Positions 1-12,445 of a DNA stretch of 64,000 nucleotides are shown piece after piece. A program made the position numbers and the translations under genes. The DNA comes from CAVYUC01 sp963783085. GTDB lineage: Bacteria; Bacteroidota; Bacteroidia; Bacteroidales; Prolixibacteraceae. Positions within the stretch are counted from its first letter, which is position 1; each line of letters starts with the position of its first letter. The notes under the pieces were generated by a model, which ran no database searches, was not told the origin of the DNA, and saw only the letters and a list, made by a program, of their open reading frames with translations. The stretch lies in the NCBI GenBank assembly GCA_963783085.1, contig CAWAMJ010000005.1, positions 1 through 64,000 on the forward strand, in the 5' to 3' direction.

Positions 1-3000
1 TGACTTTTAATAATGACGGCACTTACACCTACACGCCCGAAGCGGATTACAACGGCACGGACAGCTTTAACTACCAGCTTTGCGATACTGACAGCGACTG
101 CTCACCGGCCACAGTCACCTTGACCATTACTCCGGTCAACGATGCACCACTTGCAACAGACGACAGCAACACCACGAACGAGGATACCCAAGTCAGCGGT
201 GATGTTTCCACGAACGACACTCCAAGCGGCGACGGCGGAAACACCTGGTCGGTTGTTACCAATCCGGCACATGGGACACTGACTTTTAATAATGACGGCA
301 CTTACACCTACACGCCCGAAGCAGATTACAACGGCACGGACAGCTTTACCTACCAGCTTTGCGATACTGACAGCGACTGCTCACCGGCCACAGTAACTAT
401 ACCATCGGCAGCATCAATGATTTGCCACTGACAGCAGACGACAGCAACACCACAAACGAAGATACCGCCGTCAGCGGCGATGTTTCCACGAACGACATTC
501 CAAGCGGCGACGGCGGGAACACCTGGTCGGTTGTTACCAATCCTGCACATGGAACGCTGACTTTTAATAATGACGGCACTTATACCTACATGCCCGAAGC
601 AGATTACAACGGCACGGACAGCTTTAACTATGAGCTTTGCGACATTGACAGCGACTGCTCACCGGCCACAGTCACTTTCACCATCGGCAGCATCAACGAT
701 GCACCATTGACAACAGACGACAGCAACACCACAAATGAAGATACCCCCGTTAATGGTGATGTTTCCATCAACGACACCCCAAGCGGCGACGGCGGGAATA
801 CCTGGTCGGTTGTTACCAATCCGGCACATGGAACACTGACTTTTAATAATGACGGCACTTACACCTACACGCCCGAAGCAGATTACAACGGCACGGACAG
901 CTTTAACTACCAGCTTTGCGACATTGACGGCGACTGCTCACACGGCCACAGTAACTATACCATCGGCAGCATCAATGATTTGCCACTTGACAGCAGACGA
1001 CAGCAACATCACAAATGAAGATACCCCCGTTAATGGTGATGTTTCCATCAACGACATTCCGAGCGGCGACGGCGGGAACACCTGGTCGGTTGCTACCAAT
1101 CCTGCACACGGGACACTGACTTTTAATAATGACGGCACTTACACCTACACGCCTGAAGCAGATTACAACGGTACGGACAGCTTTGATTACCAGCTTTGCG
1201 ATACCGACAGCGACTGCTCCACAGCCACAGTACCTTGACCATTACTCCGGTCAACGATGCACCACTTGCAACAGACGACAGCAACACCACGAACGAGGAT
1301 ACCCAGGTCAGCGGCGATGTTTCCACAAACGACACTCCGAGCGGCGACGGCGGGAACACCTGGTGCGTTGTTACCAATCCGACACATGGAACACTGACTT
1401 TTAATAATGACGGAACTTATACCTACATGCCCGAAGCAGATTACAACGGCATGGACAGCTTTACCTACCAGCTTTGCGATACCGACAGCGACTGCTCCAC
1501 AGCCACAGTTAGCCTAACCATCAGCCCGGTCAACGATATACCACTTGCAACAGACGACAGCAACACCACGAACGAGGATACCCAGGTCGGCGGTGAATGT
1601 TTCCACGAATGACATTCCGAGCGGCGACGGCGGGAACACCTGGTCGGTTGTTACCAATCCTGCACACGGGACACTGACTTTCAACAATGACGGCACTTAT
1701 ACCTACACGCCCGAAGCAGATTACAACGGCACGGACAGCTTTGACTATCAGCTTTGCGACATTGACGGCGACTGCTCACCGGCCACAGTCACCTTGACCA
1801 TTACTCCGGTCAACGATGCACCACTTGCAACAGACGACAGCAACACCACGAACGAGGATACCCAGGTCAGTGGCGATGTTTCCATCGAACGACACCCCAA
1901 GCGGCGACGGCGGGAACACCTGGTCGGTTGTTACCAATCCTGCACACGGAACACTGAGTTTTCAACAATGACGGCACTTACACCTACACGCCCGAAGCAG
2001 ATTACAACGGCACGGACAGCTTTAACTACTCAGCTTTGCGACATTGACAGCGACTGCTCACCGGCCACAGTCACCCTGACCATTACTCCGGTCAACGATG
2101 CACCACTTGCAACAGACGACAGCAACACCACAAACGAGGATACCCAGGTCAGTGGTGATGTTTCCATCAAACGACACCCCAAGCGGCGACGGCGGGAATA
2201 CCTGGTCGGTTGTTACCAATCCGGCACACGGGACACTGAGTTTTCAACAATGACGGCACTTACACCTACACGCCTGAAGCAGATTACAACGGCACGGACA
2301 GCTTTGACTACCAGCTTTGCGACATTGACGGTGACTGCTCACCGGCCACAGTCACCCTGACCATCGGCCCATCAATGATTCACCACTTGACAGCAGACGA
2401 CAACAACTTTACAAATGAAGATACCGCCGTTAATGGTGATGTTTCCATCAACGACACCCCAAGCGGCGACGGCGGGAATACCTGGTCGGTTGTTACCAAT
2501 CCTGCCCACGGAACACTGAGTTTCAATAATGACGGAACTTACACCTACACGCCCGAAGCAGATTACAACGGCACGGACAGCTTTAACTACCAGCTTTGCG
2601 ACATTGACGGCGACTGCTCACCGGCCACAGTAACTATCACCATCGGCAGCATCAATGATTTGCCATTGACAGCAGACGACAGCAACACTACAAATGAAGA
2701 TACCCAGGTTAATGGTGATATATCCGATCAAACGACACTCCAAGCGGCGACGGCGGGAATACCTGGTCGGTTGTTACCAATCCGGCACATGGAACGCTGA
2801 CTTTTAATAATGACGGAACTTATACCTACACGCCCGAAGCGGATTACAACGGCACGGACAGCTTTGATTATGAACTTTGCGACATTGACGGTGACTGCTC
2901 ACCGGCCACAGTAACTATCACCATCGGCAGCATCAATGATTTGCCATTGACAGCAGACGACAGCAACATTACAAATGAAGATACCGCCGTTAATGGTGAT

Positions 3001-6000
3001 GTTTCCATCAACGACATTCCAAGCGGCGACGGCGGGAACACCTGGTCGGTTGTTACCAATCCGACACATGGAACGCTGACTTTTAATAATGACGGAACTT
3101 ACACCTACACGCCCGAAGCAGATTACAACGGCACGGACAGCTTTGATTACCAGCTTTGCGAATTGACAGTGACTGCTCACCGGCCACAGTAACTATCACC
3201 ATCGGCAGCATCAATGATTTGCCATTGACAGCAGACGACAGCAACATTACAAATGAAGATACCGCCGTTAATGGTGATGTTTCCATCAACGACACCCCGA
3301 GCGGCGACGGCGGGAACACCTGGTCGGTTGTTACCAATCCTGCACACGGGACACTGAGTTTCAATAATGACGGAACTTACACCTACACACCCGAAGCAGA
3401 TTACAACGGCACGGACAGCTTTGATTACCAACTTTGCGATATTGACGGCGACTGCTCACACAGCCACAGTCACCTTGACCATTACTCCGGTCAACGATGC
3501 ACCACTTGCAACAGATGACAGCAACATTACAAATGAAGATACCGCCGTTAATGGTGAATGTTTCCACGAACGACACCCCAAGCGGCGACGGCGGGAACAC
3601 CTGGTCGGTTGTTACCAATCCTGCACACGGGACACTGACTTTTAATAATGACGGCACTTACACCTACACGCCCGAAGCAGATTACAACGGCACGGACAGC
3701 TTTGATTACCAGCTTTGCGATACCGACAGCGACTGCTCCACAGCCACAGTCACCTTGACCATTACTCCGGTCAACGATGCACCACTTGCAACAGACGACA
3801 GCAACACCACGAACGAGGATACCGCCGTTAATGGTGATGTATCCGACAAACGACACCCCAAGCGGCGACGGCGGGAACACCTGGAGCGTTGTTACGCAAT
3901 CCGGCACACGGAACACTGAATTTCAATAATGACGGAACTTATACCTATATGCCCGAAGCAGATTACAACGGCATGGACAGCTTAACCTACCAGCTTTGCG
4001 ATACCGACAGCGACTGCTCCACAGCCACAGTCACCTTGACCATTAGCTCCGGTTAACGATGCACCACTTGCAACAGACGACAGCAACACCACGAACGAGG
4101 ATACCCAAGTCGGCGGCGAATGTATCCACGAACGACATTCCAAGCGGCGACGGCGGGAACACCTGGTCGGTTGTTACCAATCCTGCACACGGGACACTGA
4201 CTTTTAATAATGACGGCACTTACACCTACACCCCCGAAGCGGATTACAACGGCATGGACAGCTTTAATTACCAGCTTTGCGATACCGACAGCGACTGCTC
4301 ACACAGCCACAGTCACCTTGACCATTACTCCGGTCAACGATGCACCACTTGCAACAGACGACAGCAACACCACGAACGAGGATACCCAGGTCAGCGGCGA
4401 TGTATCCGAAAACGACACTCCAAGCGGCGACGGCGGAAACACCTGGAGCGTTGTTACCAATTCGACACATGGAACGCTGATTTTTAATAATGACGGAACT
4501 TATACCTACATGCCCGAAGCAGATTACAACGGCATGGACAGCTTTACCTACCAGCTTTGCGATACCGACAGCGACTGCTCCACAGCCACAGTTAGCCTAA
4601 CCATCAGCCCGGTCAACGATATACCACTTGCAACAGACGACAGCAACACCACGAACGAGGATACCCAGGTCGGCGGGAATGTTTCCACGAATGACATTCC
4701 GAGCGGCGACGGCGGGAACACCTGGTCGGTTGTTACCAATCCGGCACATGGAACGTTGACTTTTAATAATGACGGAACTTATACCTACATGCCCGAAGCA
4801 GATTACAACGGTACGGACAGCTTTAACTACCAGCTTTGCGACATTGACAGCGACTGCTCACCGGCCACAGTCACCTTGACCATTAGCCCTGTCAACGATG
4901 CACCACTTGCAACAGACGACAGCAACACCACGAATGAGGATACCCAAGTTGGCGGGAATGTTTTCACGAACGACACCTCGAGCGGCGACGGCGGGAATAC
5001 CTGGTCGGTTGTTACCAATCCGGCACACGGGATACTGACTTTTAATAATAACGGCACTTACACCTACACGCCCGAAGCGGATTACAACGGCACGGACAGC
5101 TTTGACTACCAGCTTTGCGACATTGACGGTGACTGCTCACCGGCCACGGTAACTATCACCATCGGCAGCATCAATGATTTGCCATTGACAGCAGACGACA
5201 GCAACTTTACAAATGAAGATACCGCCGTTAATGGTGATGTTTCCACGAACGACCTTCCAAGCGGCGACGGCGGGAACACCTGGTCGGTTGTTACCAATCC
5301 GGCACACGGGACACTGGTTTTCAATAATGACGGAACTTATACCTACACGCCCGAAGCGGATTACAACGGCACGGACAGCTTTGACTATGAACTTTGCGAT
5401 ATGGACAGCGACTGCTCACCGGCCACAGTCACTCTGACCATTTCCCCGGTCAACGATGCACCACTTGCAACAGACGACAGCAACACCACGAACGAGGATA
5501 CCCAGGTCAGCGGCGATGTATCATCAAACGACACGCCAAGCGGTGACGGCGGGAACACCTGGTCGGTTGTTACCAATCCGGCACATGGAACGCTGACTTT
5601 TAATAATGACGGAACTTATACCTACACGCCCGAAGCGGATTACAACGGCACGGACAGCTTTGACTATGAACTTTGCGATATTGACAACGACTGCTCCACA
5701 GCCATAGTCAGGCTGAACATCAGCCCGGTCAATGATGCACCACTTGCAACAGACGACAGCAACACCACCAATGAAGACACCGCAGTCAATGGTGATGTTT
5801 CCATCAACGACACCCCAAGCGGCGACGGCGGGAACACCTGGAGCGTTTTTACAAATCCTGCCCATGGAATACTGGTTTTCAACAATAACGGCACTTACAC
5901 TTATACGCCTGAAACAGATTACAACGGCAGCGATAGCTTTAACTATGAACTTTGCGACATTGACGGCGATTGCTCACCGGCCACGGTAACTATCACCATC

Positions 6001-9000
6001 GGCAGCATCAATGATTTGCCATTGACAGCAGACGACAGCAACATTACAAATGAAGATACCGCCGTTAATGGTGATGTTTCCGAAAACGACACTCCCAGCG
6101 GTGACGGCGGGAATACCTGGTCGGTTGTTACCAATCCGGCACATGGAACGCTGACTTTTAATAATGACGGCACTTACACCTACACGCCTGAAGCGGATTA
6201 CAACGGCACGGACAGCTTTGATTACCAGCTTTGCGACATTGACGGTGACTGCTCACTGGCCACAGTTATCCTGACCATCAGGCCTGCCAACGATGTACCA
6301 CTTGCAGCAGACGACAGCAACTTTACAAATGAAGATACCGCCGTTAATGGTGATGTTTCCATCAACGATACGCCGAGCGGCGACGGCGGGAACACCTGGT
6401 CGGTTGTTACCAATCCGACACATGGAACGCTGACTTTTAATAATGAAGGAACTTATACCTACACGCCCGAAGCAGATTACAACGGCACGGACAGCTTTGG
6501 CTACCAGCTTTGCGACATTGACAGCGACTGCTCCACAGCCACGGTAACTATCACAATCGGCAGCATCAATGATTTGCCACTGACAGTGGATGACAGCAAT
6601 TTTACAAATGAAGATACCGCCGTTAATGGTGATGTTTCCATCAACGACACCTCGAGCGGCGACGGCGGGAACACCTGGTCGGTTATGACCAATCCTGCAC
6701 ACGGGACACTGACTTTTAATAATGACGGCACTTACACCTACACGCCTGAAGCAGATTACAACGGCACGGACAGCTTTGGCTACCAGCTTTGCGACATTGA
6801 CGGCGACTGCTCACCGGCCACAGTCACCTTGACCATTAGCCCGGTCAACGATGCACCACTTGCAACAGACGACAGCAACACCACGAATGAGGATACCCAA
6901 GTCGGCGGGAATGTTTCCACGAACGACACACCAAGCGGCGACGGCGGGAACACCTGGTCGGTTGTTACCAATCCTGCACACGGGACACTGACTTTTAATA
7001 ATGACGGCACTTACACCTACACCCCCGAAGCGGATTACAACGGCACGGACAGCTTTAATTACCAGCTTTGCGATACCGACAGCGACTGCTCCACAGCCAC
7101 AGTCACCTTGACCATTACCCCGGTCAACGATGCACCACTTGCAACAGACGACAGCAACACCACGAACGAGGATACCCAGGTCAGCGGTGATGTATCATCA
7201 AACGACACGCCAAGCGGCGACGGCGGGAATACCTGGTCGGTTGTTACCAATCCGGCACACGGGACACTGAGCTTTCAACAATGACGGCACTTACACCTAC
7301 ACGCCTGAAGCAGATTACAACGGCACCGATAGCTTTGACTATGAACTTTGCGACATTGACGGTGACTGCTCACCGGCCAAAGTAACTATCACCATCGGCA
7401 GCATCAATGATTTGCCATTGACAGCAGACGACAGCAACATTACAAATGAAGATACCGCCGTTAATGGTGATGTTTCCATCAACGACACTCCAAGCGGCGA
7501 CGGCGGGAACACCTGGAGCGTTGTTACCAATCCTGCACACGGAACACTGATTTTCAATAATGAAGGCACTTATACCTACATGCCCGAAGCAGATTACAAC
7601 GGCACGGATAGCTTTAACTACGAGCTTTGCGACATTGACGGCGACTGCTCACCGGCCACAGTAACTATCACCATCGGCAGCATCAATGATTTGCCACTTG
7701 ACAGCAGACGACAGCAACATTACAAATGAAGATACCGCCGTTAATGGTGATGTTTCCATCGAACGACATTCCAAGCGGCGACGGCGGGAACACCTGGTCG
7801 CGTTGTTACCAATCCGGCCCATGGAACGCTGACTTTTAATAATGACGGAACTTACACCTACACGCCCGAAGCAGATTACAACGGTACGGACAGCTTTGAC
7901 TACCAGCTTTGCGACATTGACAGCGACTGCTCACCGGCCACAGTCACCTTGACCATTAGCCCGGTCAACGATGCACCACTTGCAACAGACGACAGCAACA
8001 CCACGAATGAGGATACCCAAGTTGGCGGTGAATGTTTCCACGAACGACACCCCAAGCGGCGACGGCGGGAATACCTGGTCGGTTGTTACCAATCCGGCAC
8101 ATGGAACACTGACTTTTAATAATGACGGCACTTACACCTACACGCCCGAAGCAGATTACAACGGCACGGACAGCTTTGATCTACCAGCTTTGCGATATTG
8201 ACGGCGACTGCTCACCGGCCACAGTAACTATCACCATCGGCAGCATCAATGATTTGCCACTGACAGCAGACGACAGCAACACCACCAATGAAGATACCAC
8301 CGGTCAGCGGCGATGTATCCATCAAACGACACTTCCAAGCGGCGACGGCGGGAACACCTGGTCGGTTGTTACCAATCCTGCACATGGGACACTGACTTTC
8401 AATAATGACGGAACTTACACCTACACGCCTGAAGCAGATTACAACGGCACGCGATAGCTTTGACTATGAACTTTGCGACATTGACGGTGACTGCTCACCA
8501 GCCACAGTAACTATCACCATCGGCAGCATCAATGATTTGCCATTGACAGCAGACGACAGCAACATTACAAATGAAGATACCGCCGTTAATGGTGATGTTT
8601 CCATCAACGACACCCCAAGCGGCGACGGCGGGAACACCTGGTCGGTTGTTACCAATCCGGCACACGGGACACTGACTTTTAATAATGACGGCACTTACAC
8701 CTACACGCCCGAAGCAGATTACAACGGTACGGACAGCTTTGATTACCAGCTTTGCGATATTGACAGCGACTGCTCACCAGCCACAGTTACCTATGACCAT
8801 CTGCGGATCAACGATGTACCACTTGACAACAGACGACAGCAACACCACGAACGAGGATACCCAAGTTAACGGGAATGTTTCCACGAACGACACACCAAGC
8901 GGCGACGGTGGGAACACCTGGTCGGTTGCTACCAATCCTGCACACGGGACACTGACTTTTAATAATGACGGCACTTACACCTACACCCCCGAAGCGGATT

Positions 9001-12000
9001 ACAACGGCATGGACAGCTTTAATTACCAGCTTTGCGATACCGACAGCGACTGCTCCACAGCCACAGTCACCTTGACCATTACTCCGGTCAACGATGCACC
9101 ACTTGCAACAGACGACAGCAACACCACGAACGAGGATACCCAGGTCAGCGGCGATGTATCCATCAACGACACCCCAAGCGGCGACGGCGGGAACATCTGG
9201 TCGGTTGTTACCAATCCGGCACATGGAACATTGACTTTTAATAATGCCGGCACTTACACCTACACGCCCGAAGCAGATTACAACGGCATGGACAGCTTTA
9301 ACTACCAACTTTGCGATACCGACAGCGACTGCTCCACAGCCACAGTTAACCTAACCATCGGCCCGGTCAACGATATACCACTTGCAACAGACGACAGCAA
9401 CACCACGAACGAGGATACCCAGGTTGGCGGGAATGTTTCCACGAACGACATTCCGAGCGGCGACGGCGGGAACACCTGGTCGGTTGTTACCAATCCTGCA
9501 CACGGGACACTGAGCTTCAACAGCGACGGCACTTATACCTACACGCCTGAAGCAGATTACAACGGTACGGACAGCTTTGATTACCAGCTTTGCGACATTG
9601 ACGGTGACTGCTCACCGGCCACAGTCACCCTGACCATTACTCCGCATCAACGATGCACCACTTGACAACAGATGACAACAACTTTACAAATGAAGATACC
9701 GCCGTTAATGGTGATGTTTCCATCAACGACACCCCAAGCGGCGACGGCGGGAATACCTGGTCGGTTGTTACCAATCCTGCCCATGGAACACTGAGTTTCA
9801 ATAATGACGGAACTTACACCTACACGCCCGAAGCAGATTACAACGGCACGGACAGCTTTGATTACCAGCTTTGCGACATTGACGGCGACTGCTCACCGGC
9901 CACAGTAACTATCACCATCGGCAGCATCAATGATTTGCCATTGACAGCAGACGACAGCAACACTACGAATGAAGATACCCCGGTTAACGGCGATATATCC
10001 GAACAACGACACTCCAAGCGGCGACGGCGGGAACACCTGGTCGGTTGTTACCAATCCGACACATGGAACGCTAACTTTTAATAATGACGGAACTTATACC
10101 TACATGCCCGAAGCGGATTACAACGGCACGGACAACTTTGATTATGAACTTTGCGACATTGACGGTGACTGCTCACCGGCCACAGTAACTATCACCATCG
10201 GCAGCATCAATGATTTGCCATTGACAGCAGACGACAGCAACTTTACAAATGAAGATTCCGCCGTTAATGGTGATGTTTCCACCAACGACACCCCAAGCGG
10301 CGACGGCGGGAATATCTGGTCGGTTGTTACCAATCCGGCACATGGGACACTGACTTTTAATAATGACGGCACTTACACCTACGCGCCCGAAGCAGATTAC
10401 AACGGTACGGACAGCTTTGATTACCAGCTTTGCGATATGGACAGCGACTGCTCACCGGCCACGGTAACTATCACCATCGGCAGCATCAATGATTTGCCAT
10501 TGACAGCAGACGACAGCAACATTACAAATGAAGATACCGCCGTTAATGGTGATGTTTCCATCAACGACATTCCAAGCGGCGACGGCGGAAACACCTGGAG
10601 CGTTGTTACCAATCCTGCCCATGGAACGCTGACTTTTAATAATGATGGAACTTACACCTACACACCCGAAGCGGATTACAACGGCACGGACAGCTTTGGC
10701 TACCAGCTTTGCGACATTGACGGCGACTGCTCACCAGCCACAGTAACTATCACCATCGGCAGCATCAATGATTTGCCATTGACAGCAGACGACAGCAACA
10801 TTACAAATGAAGATACCGCCGTTAATGGTGATGTTTCCATCAACGACATTCCAAGCGGCGACGGCGGAAACACCTGGAGCGTTGTTACCAATCCTGCCCA
10901 TGGAACACTGGGTTTCAATAATGACGGAACTTACAACTATACGCCCGAAGCAGATTACAACGGCATGGACAGCTTTACCTACCAGCTTTGCGATATGGAC
11001 AGCGACTGCTCCACAGCCACAGTTAGCCTAACCATCAGCCCGGTCAACGATATACCACTTGCAACAGACGACAGCAACATTACAAATGAAGACACCGCAG
11101 TCAATGGTGATGTCTCAATCAACGACATTCTGAGTGGTGACGGCGGGAACACCTGGAGCATTGTTACAGATCCTGCACACGGAACACTGACTTTTAATAA
11201 TGACGGCACTTACACCTACACCCCCGAAGCGGATTACAACGGCACGGACAGCTTTGACTACCAGCTTTGCGACATTGACGGTGACTGCTCACTGGCCACA
11301 GTTATCCTGACCATCAGGCCTGCCAACGATGTACCACTTGCAGCAGACGACAGCAACTTTACAAATGAAGATACCGCCGTTAATGGTGATGTTTCTATCA
11401 ACGACACCCCAAGCGGCGACGGCGGGAACACCTGGTCGGTTGTTACCAATCCGGCACATGGGACGCTGACTTTCAATAATGACGGAACTTATACCTACAC
11501 GCCCGAAGCGGATTACAACGGCACGGACAGCTTTGACTATGAACTTTGTGACATAGACGGCGACTGCTCACCGGCAACCGTCAGCATTAGCATCGGTGGA
11601 GTCAACGATTTTCCAATCGTTGCGAATGATAGTAATGTTACCGATGAAGACATTTCTGTAAGTGGGGATGTATCGATCAATGACACCCCAAGTGGCGACG
11701 GAGAAAATGTATGGTCTTTTGTCTCCGGCCCCGATCACGGAACGCTGACTTTTAACAGCGATGGCACTTACGCCTACACACCCGGAACCAACTATAATGG
11801 CATCGATAACTTTACCTATCAACTGTGTGATGCTGAAAATGATTGTTCCACCGGACTGGTCACCCTGACTATCAATCCGATCAACGATCTTCCGGTTGTA
11901 GCCGGCGACAGAAATACCACGGATGAAGACATTCCGGTGAGTGGTGATGTATCGTTAAACGACATCCCGAGCGGCGATGGCGGGAATATCTGGAGCATTG

Positions 12001-12445
12001 TTGCAAATCCTGCCCACGGGACACTAAACTTCAACAATGATGGAACATATGTTTATATACCCGAAGCTAACTACAACGGCAGCGATAGCTTTGATTATAA
12101 GCTTTGCGACATGGATGGCGATTGCTCATCAGCAACCGTAAACATCAGCATCGGCGAAGTAAATGATATTCCGGTTGCAGCAGATGATAGCAATACTACC
12201 AACGAAGACACGCCGATCATTGGGAATGTTTCTATGAACGATACCCCAAGTGGAGACGGCGGCAATACCTGGTCGGCCATTACCAGCCCGGCCCATGGAT
12301 CGCTTGTCTTTAACAGCGACGGTACGTACACGTACACACCCGACCACGATTATAATGGAACTGACAACTTTGAATATCAGCTTTGTGATGCGGACAACGA
12401 TTGTTCCACCGGAAGCGTGATTATCTCTGTTAATGGCGAAAATGA
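1..12445 (+). repeat. Tandem array of 45 copies of a 279-bp coding repeat
   Basis: The landmark LT/S-FNNDG recurs at 1, 280, 558, 837, 1117 and so on to 12304, giving 45 copies. The unit encodes 93 residues: DDSNxTNEDTxVxGDVSxND, then PSGDGGNTWSVVTNPAHG, TLTFNNDGTYTYTPEADY, NGTDSFxYxLCDxDxDC and a short variable linker ending in ND. Variation is concentrated in linkers (APLATDDSNTT versus LPLTADDSNIT) and a few fixed positions. Copies are nearly identical up to about 11575; the last four (about 11580-12440) are clearly diverged. Period is exactly 279 in 4757-7268 and 10072-12304. Net surplus is +13 bases over 1-4757 and +14 over 7268-10072. Each unit has two cysteines in LCDxDxDC, suggesting one disulfide or metal site per domain. 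Confidence 0.95.

Noticed and set aside
280..10072. Programmed frameshifting in the giant gene
   Set aside because: The shifts lie at many different motifs, are not at one slippery site and coincide with variant positions between repeats. An artefact explains them better.
628..11476. Many antisense frames of 60-110 codons across the repeat array
   Set aside because: They recur with the 279-bp period and are by-products of the repeat composition on the opposite strand. They have no start signals and no independent domain.
1..12445. The regular repeats as a CRISPR array
   Set aside because: The unit is 279 bp, coding and without unique spacers; no cas genes are present.
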